A stretch of DNA of 64,000 nt from JABWBH01 sp964526695 (lineage in GTDB: Bacteria > Planctomycetota > Phycisphaerae > UBA1845): NCBI GenBank assembly GCA_964526695.1, contig CAZGJA010000040.1:9091-73090 (forward strand), in the 5' to 3' direction. Each line of letters starts with the position of its first letter. Positions within the stretch are counted from its first letter, which is position 1. The position numbers and the translations under genes are program-made. Below, piece by piece: positions 33,435 through 42,058 of this stretch. The notes beneath the pieces were generated by a model, which saw only the letters and a list, made by a program, of their open reading frames with translations, was not told where the DNA came from and searched no databases.

Positions 33435-35693
33435 CTAAGTCCTGTCGCGCTTTCCGGCCGTCCGGCGCCCCGGACGATATCCGCGCGGCGGGTGCGGCGT
33501 TCGTGCCGGTGAGTGGTAATGATCTTCCTCATCCACGGTCATGCTCCGGCTGAGATCCCACTGCGACGAAGGCGAAGCGGCGGTTGCGCCGTTGTGCGCG
33601 GCGGCCTGTTCGCGGTGCGCGATTCGGTCCGCCTCCCGCCTTCGCGCTTCGATGGCTTCCTTCGGCGGTCTGGTTGGAATCAGCGCATCGCAGCCCTCGC
33701 CGATGAGGTCGCCGCGGCCGTGGTCGAGGAGGAGGCGGCGGACGGTGAAGTAGTTGGCGGGCTTGAAGAACTGCAACAACGCCCGCTGGAACTTTCGCTC
33801 GCGCAGGCGCGTGGCCACGTGGACGGGCTTGCCCGTCATTGGATCCAGGCCCGTGTGGTACATGCATGTGGCGAGGTCCATCGGCGCGGGGATGAAGTCC
33901 TGCACCTGGTCCGGGCGGTAGCCGTTGCGCTTCAGGAAGACGGCCAGCTCGATCATGCTCTCGACGGTGCTGCCGGGGTGGGCGCTGATGAAGTAGGGAA
34001 CGAGGTACTGCTTCTTGCCCGCGCGTTTCGAGATGTCGCGGAACTGGTCTGAGAAATCCTCGAAATCCTCCGGGCGCGTCTTCTTCATCAGTGCCAGCGT
34101 CTTGTCATCCGTGTGCTCCGGGGCGACCTTGAGGTGGCCGCCGACGTGGTGCAGCGTCAGCTCGCGCATGTACTCAGGCGATCGCCGGGCGAGGTCCATG
34201 CGCACGCCGCTGGCGACGAGAACCTTCTTCACGCCCTGTTGCGCGCGGGCTTCGCGCATCACGTCGATGAGCGGGGCGTGGTCCGTGCCCAGAAGCGGGC
34301 AGATCTTCGGATGCACGCAGGAGAGACGACGGCAGATCGCTTCGATCTCCGGCTTCATGCACTGCATCTTGTACATGTTCGCCGTCGGCCCGCCGAGGTC
34401 GCTGATGGTGCCCTTGAAGGCGGGATCGGCCGTGAGCGTGCCGACCTCGCGCAGGATCGAGTCCTTGCTGCGCGACTGGATGATGCGCCCCTGGTGCATG
34501 GTGATCGAGCAAAACGTGCAGCCGCCGAAGCAGCCGCGCATCAGGGTGATCGAATCTTTGATGACCTGATGCGCCGGGATCGGCTCGGTGTACGACGGGT
34601 GAGCGCGGCGCGTGTAGGGCAGGTCGTAGTAGCGGTCCATGCTCGATTCGGATTCGGGCAGGCGCGGCGGCGTGATGACGACGTGTTGATCGCCGCATCG
34701 TTGCACGAGCGTCTTGGCGTTGTGCGGATTGGTTTCCAGATGGTACTGGCGCGTCGCGTCCGCGAACTTCAGCTTGTCGGCTTTGACTTCCTCATACGAG
34801 GGGAGGTGGAGCACGTCCGGGCCAACGGGCGGCGGTTCCTTCGCCCCCAAGGCGTAGGCGACGCCGCGCATGTCGCGGAGGGTCTTGATGTCGTCGCGCA
34901 GGGGTAGTTCGCCGCTCCGCGGCGAGCGAAATGCAGGGTTCTCTCCAGGGATTCCGTCGGCGCGAGATTTCGGCTGCTCGTCTGCCGGATTCGTCGCGGA
35001 GCGACGAACTACCCTGAGGCGCTTCGCGATTTCAACGATCGCCGACTCCCCCATGCCGTACACGAGCAGGTCGGCCTTGCTGTCGAGGAGGATGGAGCGG
35101 CGGACGGTGTCGCTCCAGTAGTCGTAGTGGGCGAGTCGGCGCAGGCTCGCCTCGACGCCGCCGGCGATGACGGGCACGTCCTTGTACGCCTCGCGCGCGC
35201 GGTGGCAGTAGGCGAGCGTCGCGCGGTCCGGCCGCAGCCCGATGCGCCCGCCGGGGGAGTACGCGTCGTCGTTGCGCACCTTCCGGTTGGCGGTGTAGTG
35301 GTTGATCATCGAGTCCATGTTGCCGGCGGAGATGGCGAAGAAAAGTCGCGGGCGGCCGAACGTGCGCCACGGCTCGCACGAGTGCCAGTCCGGCTGCGCG
35401 AGGATGGCGACGCGAAAGCCCTCCGCCTCCAGCACGCGACCCAGCAGCGCCATGGCAAAGCTGGGATGATCGACGTAGGCGTCGCCGGTGACGAAGACGA
35501 TGTCCACCGCGTCCCATCCGCGGTCGGCCATCTCGCGGCGCGTCATGGGAAGGGGTCGAGGGTCGCAGCGGTGGTCGAGCGCGGAGGGTGCGGGCGCGGG
35601 GGATACGGGCGCGGTGCTGCTGCGGTTGAGGGTGAGCGGAATCAGGCCGGGCGCGGACAGTGGCGCCCCGCCCGCACGAGCGTCGGTGACCAT
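33435..35693 (-). CDS. ygiQ: YgiQ-family radical SAM protein
   Basis: This 752-residue protein matches the UPF0313/YgiQ family. The start at 35693 (MVTDARAGG) has GGAG nine bases upstream; sequence upstream of it is repeat DNA and is not part of the gene. The N-terminal cobalamin-binding-like domain has DAVDIVFVTGDAYVDHPSF, PDWHSCEPW and FFAISAGNMDSMINHYTANR, all family hallmarks. The radical SAM core has the 4Fe-4S motif CxxxCxxC in MRGCFGGCTFCSITMHQGR. The C terminus has YFISAHPGST and PMDLATCMYHTGLDP. The reaction is not established for the family. The insertion VVRRSATNPADEQPK...LPLRDD, about 37 residues, lies between EIAKRLR and IKTLRDMRGVAYAL, where relatives have a few residues. It is encoded by a palindromic repeat (34902-35013). 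Confidence 0.92.
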   Translation of the reverse strand: MVTDARAGGAPLSAPGLIPLTLNRSSTAPVSPAPAPSALDHRCDPRPLPMTRREMADRGWDAVDIVFVTGDAYVDHPSFAMALLGRVLEAEGFRVAILAQPDWHSCEPWRTFGRPRLFFAISAGNMDSMINHYTANRKVRNDDAYSPGGRIGLRPDRATLAYCHRAREAYKDVPVIAGGVEASLRRLAHYDYWSDTVRRSILLDSKADLLVYGMGESAIVEIAKRLRVVRRSATNPADEQPKSRADGIPGENPAFRSPRSGELPLRDDIKTLRDMRGVAYALGAKEPPPVGPDVLHLPSYEEVKADKLKFADATRQYHLETNPHNAKTLVQRCGDQHVVITPPRLPESESSMDRYYDLPYTRRAHPSYTEPIPAHQVIKDSITLMRGCFGGCTFCSITMHQGRIIQSRSKDSILREVGTLTADPAFKGTISDLGGPTANMYKMQCMKPEIEAICRRLSCVHPKICPLLGTDHAPLIDVMREARAQQGVKKVLVASGVRMDLARRSPEYMRELTLHHVGGHLKVAPEHTDDKTLALMKKTRPEDFEDFSDQFRDISKRAGKKQYLVPYFISAHPGSTVESMIELAVFLKRNGYRPDQVQDFIPAPMDLATCMYHTGLDPMTGKPVHVATRLRERKFQRALLQFFKPANYFTVRRLLLDHGRGDLIGEGCDALIPTRPPKEAIEARRREADRIAHREQAAAHNGATAASPSSQWDLSRSMTVDEEDHYHSPARTPHPPRGYRPGRRTAGKRDRT
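34902..35013. repeat. Palindromic insertion inside ygiQ
   Basis: GGGTAGTTCGCCGCTCCGCG at 34902-34921 and its near-complement ending GCGACGAACTACCC at 35013 form the ends of a 112-bp insertion. Each end holds a TCG(T/C)CGC...GCG(A/G)CGA palindrome that also occurs in spacers at 18483 and 20819. It stays in frame and adds about 37 residues. Confidence 0.8.
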
Positions 35694-36246
35694 GATGCAA
35701 AACTCCGATTCGCCCTCGTCCGGGAACATGCGTGCCGGACAACCCTCCCGGTCCGCCGTCCCTCGCGTGGGAAACCCTTGCAAAACTGCGCGACGACTGC
35801 GCAGCAACTTAGCAGCCACTCTACCTCGAAACAGCGGATCCACCAAGCTTGAAGCCGCGGGTTCCCGCATCCAAAGGAGGCAACCGCAGTCCAAGACTCG
35901 CCCGATCCGCGGGTGGCACAGGTCCGCAGCAGCGGACCCGCGCAGTGCACGACCGAGTCTGGGTTTCCTTCTCGCCACGGCCTGTTCCCGCCTGCGCGGG
36001 AATGACGGAGTACGCCAGATCCTGCCACCCGCCCGCCGGCCCTCGCCACCCGCGCGCCAGACCCAGCCACCCTCATTGGCGGCAGGATTGCCGTTGCCGC
36101 GGAGGGAAAACGGTGGGTTGCGATTTCCCAATTGAAATCGCGATTTCCGAGTGCGATAATGGAGCAGGGTATCGTTCGCACGGGGTGGCTCCTCGTTCGG
36201 GCCGGGGTGGGCGTCGCGCGCGGGGCCGGTCTTTGGGGGGTTCATC
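35694..36246. other. Divergent spacer upstream of ygiQ and a secreted protein gene
   Basis: It carries a GGTGGCAC element (35911-36030) that is split by a REP-like copy. Open frames on the minus strand continue from ygiQ through this element but read repeat DNA. Promoters were not identified. Confidence 0.5.
35911..36030. repeat. GGTGGCAC element, copy C, interrupted by a REP copy
   Basis: It starts GGGTGGCACAGGTCCGCAGC and ends GTACGCCAGATCCTGCCACC plus C. Where other copies read CACGGCCTGGCGAGTACG, this one reads CACGGCCTG, then a REP-like unit (TTCCCGCCTGCGCGGGAATG at 35984-36003 plus ACG), then GAGTACGCCAG. Confidence 0.8.
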
Positions 36247-37671
36247 ATGTCGAAGCGCGCCGCGCGCCGCACCGGTTTCTTCTCGCCCGCATCCTGCCTC
36301 GCTCTCTTGACTGCGCTCGCCGCCGCGCCCGCCCTCCGCGCGGATGAGCAAGTCCTGCAAAACGAGAACGTCCAGGACGGCGACAACGTGTACATCGTCG
36401 GCGACTTCGCGCCTCACGAGGAGGCCGCCGCGTGGCTCACCGCCCCCGTCGCGGGCAACATCGTGGCCGTGCAGATCCTCTGGTGGTCCAACAACCCCGA
36501 TTGCGAGCAGACCATCGAGGAGAACATCTGGATCCGCGAGTCGGGCAGCTTCCCCCGCCCCGGCGGCACGCTGCTGCAACTGCCCGCCCCGCTCATGTCG
36601 CCGTTCTTCCTCAACGAGTTCCGATACTCCGACGAGGAGCAGCAAAACTCCATCCGCATCCCCGTCACCGCGGGCCAGACCGTGGTCGTCTCGCTGGAGT
36701 TCGCCGATGGCACCGACATCCGCAACGGCTCGCCCAGCGTCTGCCGCGACATCACGAGTTGCCGCCAGGGCAAGAACGCCCTCTACGCGCCCAACCTCGG
36801 CGGCTGGGTGAACTGGTGCAGCATCTCCGGCGGAAACTTCGTCATCCGCGCGGTGCTGGAGACGGCCGATCTCTCGCGCGTGCTGCTCGTCAGCTCCGAT
36901 CAGCCCGGCTCACTGGTGGACGCGGGGCAGGGTTTCCGCGAAACGCCGTTCAACCTCAACCTGCGCGAAGGCGACCAGCAGACGCTCACCGCCTTCCAGT
37001 TCTCCAATCAGGGCGACCCCTTCGTTCAGTGGAACCTCGACGGCCAGTTCTTCTCGGCCGATCGCTCGATCACCGTGTCCATGAACAGCGGCGACGACCG
37101 CACGGCCTCTGCGATTTACAGCACCGTCGTGCCTCGAACGCTGTCCGTGCACTCGGACGTCCCGGAGGCGCTGGTCGATGCCGGCAACGGCTACCAGCCC
37201 ACGCCGTTCGACCTCGCCACGGCCGAGGGCAACACGGTGCAGCTCAAGGCGTTCGGGTTCTCGCCCTTTGGGGATCCGTTCATGTACTGGGAGCTTGATG
37301 GTGCGTTCTTCAGCGATCAGACGACGATCGACGTCGTCATGGACGCCGGCGCGGATCGGCTCGCCAGCGCGGTTTATCTCGGTGAGTCGTGCGGCGAGCT
37401 GGTCAGCTTCAAGGCCAAGGGCGGAAGCCTCAAGGCGATCACGACGACCCAAACGACGCTGACGGCGGGCAAGGTCACGGTCGAGTGCGCCGGCGCCAGC
37501 GGCAGCGGCACGAAGAGCAAGAGCATCAAGCCCGACGGCAAGGCCAAGGCCACGGTGAAAAACCTCCCTCCGGGCGACTACACTTGTACGCTCCAGAAGA
37601 TCAAAGACGGCAGCGGCGCCACGGTCTGCGAAGGCGACCTCGCCTCGGACACGGCCACGGTGACGCCGTAA
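36247..37671 (+). CDS. Secreted protein with two InlB-B-like repeats
   Basis: This 474-residue protein begins at ATG 36247, after the G-rich stretch GGGGGG. Residues 1-33 are a signal peptide (ALLTALAAAPALRA). Residues 40-215 form a beta-rich domain with several Cys. Two tandem repeats of about 82 residues follow, from about 222: the first runs VSSDQPGSLVDAGQGF to DRTASAIYS and the second VHSDVPEALVDAGNGY to DRLASAVYL. Each has the F(V/M)xWxLDGxFF core of divergent InlB B-repeats. The tail starts CGELVSFKAKGGSLK and ends ATVTP. It resembles the Cys module of the 30515 and 53059 products only at its start, with VECAG, YTC and TVCEG as the remaining Cys. Function is unknown; export is confident. 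Confidence 0.78.
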   Translation: MSKRAARRTGFFSPASCLALLTALAAAPALRADEQVLQNENVQDGDNVYIVGDFAPHEEAAAWLTAPVAGNIVAVQILWWSNNPDCEQTIEENIWIRESGSFPRPGGTLLQLPAPLMSPFFLNEFRYSDEEQQNSIRIPVTAGQTVVVSLEFADGTDIRNGSPSVCRDITSCRQGKNALYAPNLGGWVNWCSISGGNFVIRAVLETADLSRVLLVSSDQPGSLVDAGQGFRETPFNLNLREGDQQTLTAFQFSNQGDPFVQWNLDGQFFSADRSITVSMNSGDDRTASAIYSTVVPRTLSVHSDVPEALVDAGNGYQPTPFDLATAEGNTVQLKAFGFSPFGDPFMYWELDGAFFSDQTTIDVVMDAGADRLASAVYLGESCGELVSFKAKGGSLKAITTTQTTLTAGKVTVECAGASGSGTKSKSIKPDGKAKATVKNLPPGDYTCTLQKIKDGSGATVCEGDLASDTATVTP

Positions 37672-38293
37672 CCGGGGCCGCCCTTCGCAGAGAAGGCCAG
37701 GTGGCATGCTCTCGCGGCCGGGTGGCATGCTCTCGCGGTCGGGTGGCGTGCTCTCGCGGTACTCCGCGTGAGCATGTAGCCGCAGCCGTGCGGCATCCCG
37801 CAGCGGTGTGGCATCCCGCAGCCGGGTGGCATCACGCAGCCGGGTGGCATGCTCTCGCGGTACTCCGCGTGAGCATGTAGCCGCGGGGCCGCAGTGATGT
37901 CGTGAAGTCGCCCACGGCCATGTCGGGATCAAGGCCACGGCGATACCGTGATGAGGTCCGCGGCGATGCCGTGCGCATGGCCGCCGCGACGCCGTGACTT
38001 CCCGGCTGCGATCACGCCGCGACCAGGGCAAGGCCACTGCTCCCCCCTCCCCATGGGAGGGGGTCCGGGGGAGGGCCAACTTGCGGATGGGTGCGACGGA
38101 GGCGGGCGTTGCGGGGCCACGGATCGGATTCATCCGCAGGTGGCGCAGATGGCGCAGATTGCGAAATGCGGGGGTGGCGCATCGAGCTTTCGGCGGGAGC
38201 GACTCGGGCTTGGGGCGGACCGTGTGCGGCCTTGCCTTCGCCTTGCCTTGGGCTGTAGTTCGCCCCGTGCCTCTGATCGGTTACACTGCGTCC
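37672..38293. other. Spacer with dense short tandem repeats, no gene seen
   Basis: It includes the 37700-37878 repeat array. The part from 37880 to 38293 is C/G-rich, with repeated GCCGTG and GTGATG pieces and the G-rich CCATGGGAGGGGGTCC (38051), but shows no coding frame. Confidence 0.5.
37700..37878. repeat. Composite array of 21-bp and 18-bp tandem repeats
   Basis: Three 21-bp units GGTGGC(A/G)TGCTCTCGCGG start at 37700, 37721 and 37742. Three 18-bp units of the type AGCCGGGTGGCATCCCGC begin at 37784, 37802 and 37820. The last 21-bp-type unit begins at 37842. A hairpin CATGCTCTCGCGG/CCGCGTGAGCATG occurs near 37747-37776 and again at 37849-37878. Confidence 0.75.
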
Positions 38294-39070
38294 ATGGCCG
38301 CAGGAGACCCTTGGACCCGCGACGAACTCCTCGTCGCCTTCAACCTCTACTGCCGCACCCCGTTCGGTCGCCTCCACCGCGGCAACCCGGACATCATCCG
38401 CCTCGCCAAGGTGCTGGGCCGCAGCGCGAACGCGGCGGCCATGAAGCTCTGCAACTTTGCAAGTTTCGATCCGGCGCAAAAGGCTCGCAACAGGGTTGGA
38501 TTGACGAACACCTCAGACGCGGACAGAGCGATTTTCGCCGAGTTCTGGACCGACTGGGACCTGCTTGCCGCCGAGAGCGAAGCGGCGGCGCAGCGCATCG
38601 GGTTGGGAGCCATCGGACCGTTGCAGGAGGAGTCCGCCGAGGAATTGGCCGCAAGAGTCGGGGATACGGAAGTCGTCCGCAGCGTCCGCGCACGTCGCGT
38701 GCAATCGCTGTTCCGCGCCACGGTGCTCGCGGGTTACAACTTCGAGTGTGCTGTGTCCGGAATCAGAATCCCCGCCCTCCTACAGGCGAGCCACATCATC
38801 CCATGGTCTGAGGATCAGACCCGGCGAGTTGACCCGCGCAACGGCATCGCACTGTCGGTGCTGCACCACCGCGCGTTCGACCAAGGGCTGATCGGGTTTG
38901 ACGACGACTTGCGGGTGATCGTCTCCAGTGGGCTGCGCGTAAAGTCTGCAAGCCCCATCCATCGGGCGGCGCTACTCTCGATCGAGGGGGCGCACCTGCG
39001 GAAACCCACGCGCTACGAACCCGACCTCGCAGCCCTCGCTTGGCATCGAAGCGAGGTTTTCATCACATGA
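38294..39070 (+). CDS. HNH endonuclease-family protein
   Basis: This 258-residue protein begins at ATG 38294, because the region upstream is repeat DNA. The C-terminal part is an HNH_2-type nuclease fold: YNFECAVSG, then LQASHIIPWSEDQTRRVDPR with the catalytic His, NGIALSVLHHRAFDQGLI and GFDDDLRVIVSS. The N-terminal half (DELLVAFNLYCRTPFG, IIRLAKVLGRSANAAAMKLC) is helical and typical of this single-gene group, in which DNA recognition is expected. No methyltransferase or second subunit is next to it, so it is not a visible restriction pair. Stand-alone HNH genes of this group are often mobile or defensive. The nuclease residues appear intact. Confidence 0.85.
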   Translation: MAAGDPWTRDELLVAFNLYCRTPFGRLHRGNPDIIRLAKVLGRSANAAAMKLCNFASFDPAQKARNRVGLTNTSDADRAIFAEFWTDWDLLAAESEAAAQRIGLGAIGPLQEESAEELAARVGDTEVVRSVRARRVQSLFRATVLAGYNFECAVSGIRIPALLQASHIIPWSEDQTRRVDPRNGIALSVLHHRAFDQGLIGFDDDLRVIVSSGLRVKSASPIHRAALLSIEGAHLRKPTRYEPDLAALAWHRSEVFIT

Positions 39071-39531
39071 CCCGGTGCCCCGGCGGAGGACGGGGGCTTG
39101 CGTTGGGCGCGCTCGCATCTGGAGCCATTCGCATCTAGACGAGCAAGTCCTCTGACAGCCGGTCCGGCCTCATGCGCTGATGGACGAACCCTCGAGGAAC
39201 CGCCTGAATTGGGATCGACGACTGGCGGGGAGGCGATTCCACCACTGCAAATGCTGGAAACTCGCCTCTTCGACTAGACGTCATGTGGTTGGCCCAGCTC
39301 GTTCCACTCCATCCGCGGCGCTGCTTGAAGGGGCGGTCTTGTTCCGATAAACTTACAGTAAGCGCGGGAGATTGCGGCGATGGTTTGGGAACGATCGCGT
39401 ACCGAACGACCGGGTTTCCCCAATGGTTCGTAGAGCCGCGGGCGAGGTTCTTGCCGGTTGGATCGCCGGACGATGGAAGTTGGGTTTGTTTTCATTCCCG
39501 GTTAGGTCTTTGACCAAACGAGGAGGATGCC
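39071..39531. other. Intergenic region, no gene seen
   Basis: It is slightly lower in G+C than its neighbours in places (TGATAAACTTACAGTAAGC near 39345). GAGGAGG at 39520-39526 serves the next gene. No repeat family was recognised. Confidence 0.4.
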
Positions 39532-41772
39532 ATGTCGCGCAGTTGGGGTTTGACCGCGTTGGTGGTGGCGTTGGGGAGTTTTTCGCTTTCGGCGATGGGG
39601 GACATCGTCATCACGCTTCGGGCGGAGGACGTTGACGGGAACGAGGTGGCGCAGCCGGTGGCGCCCGGGACGCAGCTCTTCGTGGGCATCTACCTGTCCG
39701 GCTCGGGGGTGGACAATCCGCTGGTGAACCTGCGCTACCTGCAGTTCGACTTCGCCGACAGCGGTCCGGGGCTGGCGCTGGACGACTTCGAGTGGCGGCT
39801 GACGGACGCGGGCATCATCTCCGACACGCTCTATTTCAAAGATGACAGCCTCTTTCCCGCGACGGTCAGCGCGGTGTACACCAAGCTGGAAACAGACCAG
39901 GACGGCGATGGCGACATCGACGACGACGTCAATCCCCTCTTCATCATCAGCCTCACCGACGAGCCGGCGCGCGTGGCGCGCGTGGCCATCACCGCCAACG
40001 CGACGGACACGATCGACGTAACGCGGCACGAGACGGGCGACGACGACGAGGCCGATCGCGGCGTGCGGTTTCTCGCCCGGTTCACTTCGCCCAAGACGTT
40101 TCGCCGTCTGTTCGACAACGTGAAGGGCGGCACGCTGACGCTTCAAGTCGAGGGCGGAACGACGGCGCCGAACGACGCCTGCGCCGACGCGATCACCATC
40201 GCCGACGGCGTCACGGAGTTCGACATCAGCAACGCCTCGACCGACGGCCCGGCCGAGCCGGCGTGCGAGTTCTGCTGCAGCAACGATCAGATCGACAGCG
40301 ACGTGTGGTATCGCTACACGTCGTCGTGCGACGGGACGCTGACGGTGGACCTGTGCGGAAGCACGGCGGACACGCGGCTGGCGGTGTATCCGGATGCGTG
40401 CCCGACGGAGGGCGGGACGTCGCTGGCGTGCAACGACGACCTGTGCGGGCTGCAATCGCGCGTGGTGTTCGAGACGACGGCGGGCACGGCGTATCTGATT
40501 CGCGTGGGCACGTTCCAGGGGAGCATCGGCAAGGGCACGCTCAACGTGGCGTGTGCTGAAGAGGAATGCGCGCCGGGCTGCCCGCTGAGCAACGTCGGCG
40601 ACGGCGTGTGCGACGCGGCTTGCAATGTTGAGGCCTGCCAGTTCGACGGCGGCGACTGCTCCGGCGGCGGTGGCGGCGGCGGTGGTGGGGGGGGTGGCGG
40701 GGGCGGCGGCGGATCGGCCGTGCTGAACACGCTGGCCGTCAGCCCGTCCAAGTTCACGATCGGCGTGGGCGGCACGCAGCAGCTTACGGTGATCGGCACG
40801 TTCTCCGACGGGTCGGTGCAGGATCTGACGGCCTCGTCGAAGGGAACGACCTACACAACCTCGGGCGACTTTGTCACGGTCAGCGCGGAAGGGCTTGTGA
40901 CCGGCGTCGAAGTCGGCGAGGCCACGATCACGGTGACCAACGGAGCGATCCAGGCGTCGGCGACGGCCACGGTTTCGCTCAACCCGCCCAACGTCACGCT
41001 CGAGTCGCTCATCGTCAACCCGGACGTGTTCACCATTTCGAGTCTTGAAGGCGCGGTGCAACTGCGCGTCACCGGCAGGTTCTCCGACGACAGCGAGCGA
41101 GACCTGACGCCGGCCGCGACGGGCACGACCTACGCGTCGAGCGACGAAGCGGTGGCGACCGTCGGGGCGGACGGTCTGGTAACGCCGGGCACGGCCAACG
41201 GCACGGCGACGATCACCATCACCAACGACGACGTGAGCACGACGGCGGCCGCGACCGTGGCGATCGATGATCGCCCGCCGCCGGGCTGCGAGGGCGAGAC
41301 GATCACGCTGGACAGCATCGAGTTTACGATCGAAAGCCTGACGATCGACGAGAACGAGGGCATCCAGCTTGTGCTGCTCGGCGTCAACTGCGACGGCACG
41401 ACTCGTCAAAACCTGCAGACCTCGGACGACAGCTCGTTTACGTCGTCAAATGAGGACGTGGCGACGGTCACCGACGCGGGCGTTCTGACGACGGTGTCGG
41501 AGGGCGAGACCGACATCACCGCGGCCGTCGGCGACCTGACGGCCACGCTGCACGTGACAGTACTTCCGGTGGACGAGCCGCCGGGCCAGAACGAGAACGA
41601 GAACGACAACACGGGCGGCAATACGAACCTCAACGACGGCGGCGACGGCAATGGCGGATGTCCCGGCGGCGCGCCGTGCGGAACGATGGGGTTCGTTGAA
41701 ACGCTCGGGCTGACGCTGGGGTTCTACGGGCTGAGGCGTGCGCCGCGGCGGCGTCGGGGGGACGCGGTTTGA
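39532..41772 (+). CDS. Secreted Big2 protein with a Notch-type LNR motif
   Basis: This 746-residue protein starts at ATG 39532, five bases after GAGGAGG. After a signal peptide (residues 1-23) come beta-rich sheets (about 25-205). A Cys-containing domain (about 210-345) has DVWYRYTSSCDGTLTVDLCG. Residues about 346-380 match a Lin-12/Notch repeat: CPLSNVGDGVCDAACN, then CQFDGGDC. A run of 17 Gly follows, then three Ig-like group 2 (Big2) domains, each with SVSPSKF-, IVNPDVF- or IDSIEF-like openings and FSDGS/FSDDS. An Asn/Asp-rich linker (NENENDNTGGNTNLNDGG) precedes a C-terminal helix (MGFVETLGLTLGFYGL) and a basic tail (RRAPRRRR). This ending looks like a CTERM-type sorting signal. It is a likely cell-surface adhesin-like protein; the ligand is unknown. 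Confidence 0.83.
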   Translation: MSRSWGLTALVVALGSFSLSAMGDIVITLRAEDVDGNEVAQPVAPGTQLFVGIYLSGSGVDNPLVNLRYLQFDFADSGPGLALDDFEWRLTDAGIISDTLYFKDDSLFPATVSAVYTKLETDQDGDGDIDDDVNPLFIISLTDEPARVARVAITANATDTIDVTRHETGDDDEADRGVRFLARFTSPKTFRRLFDNVKGGTLTLQVEGGTTAPNDACADAITIADGVTEFDISNASTDGPAEPACEFCCSNDQIDSDVWYRYTSSCDGTLTVDLCGSTADTRLAVYPDACPTEGGTSLACNDDLCGLQSRVVFETTAGTAYLIRVGTFQGSIGKGTLNVACAEEECAPGCPLSNVGDGVCDAACNVEACQFDGGDCSGGGGGGGGGGGGGGGGGSAVLNTLAVSPSKFTIGVGGTQQLTVIGTFSDGSVQDLTASSKGTTYTTSGDFVTVSAEGLVTGVEVGEATITVTNGAIQASATATVSLNPPNVTLESLIVNPDVFTISSLEGAVQLRVTGRFSDDSERDLTPAATGTTYASSDEAVATVGADGLVTPGTANGTATITITNDDVSTTAAATVAIDDRPPPGCEGETITLDSIEFTIESLTIDENEGIQLVLLGVNCDGTTRQNLQTSDDSSFTSSNEDVATVTDAGVLTTVSEGETDITAAVGDLTATLHVTVLPVDEPPGQNENENDNTGGNTNLNDGGDGNGGCPGGAPCGTMGFVETLGLTLGFYGLRRAPRRRRGDAV

Positions 41773-41805
41773 CCAACGGCTGAAGTGAAGTTCGTGGATA
41801 GGCGA

Positions 41806-41850
41806 CCGACCGCGGGGGCACGGATGAACCGGGCTTCCGCGGTCGGTTTC
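41806..41850 (+). terminator. Hairpin after the Big2/LNR gene
   Basis: CCGACCGCGG (41806-41815) pairs with CCGCGGTCGG (41837-41846) around a 21-base loop, and TTTCGTTATT follows. It is a possible intrinsic terminator, with a long loop and a short T-rich tail. Confidence 0.5.
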
Positions 41851-41873
41851 GTTATTCGGCGACGGCGTTCGCC

Positions 41874-42058
41874 GGGTGGCACGGGATCCGCAGCAGTGGA
41901 CCCGTGTTCGGCGCGAATGGGGATGCGTCTTCTGTACCATGGCCAGGCGAGTACGCCAGACCATGCCACCCTGCCGCAGCAGCGGACCCGTGTTCGGCGG
42001 GAGTGGGGATGCGTCTCCCGTAACATGGCCAGGCGAGTACGCCAGACCATGCCACCCT
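41874..42058. repeat. GGTGGCAC elements, copies D and E in tandem
   Basis: Copy D (41874-41971) starts GGGTGGCACGGGATCCGCAG and ends ATGCCACCC. Copy E (41972-42058) reuses that end and finishes the same way. Both contain GCAG(C/T)GGACCCGTGTTCGG, GGGGATGCGTCT and CCAGGCGAGTACGCCAG. They differ at only a few positions, which implies recent duplication or gene-conversion-like exchange. Confidence 0.85.

Noticed and set aside
33115..33553. Two short plus-strand frames between anchor B and ygiQ
   Set aside because: They overlap each other and the end of ygiQ, have no ribosome site, and read unrepeated non-coding sequence.
39502..41409. 635-residue minus-strand frame opposite the Big2/LNR gene
   Set aside because: It is a mirror frame with Arg-rich low-complexity residues and no signal peptide or motif.
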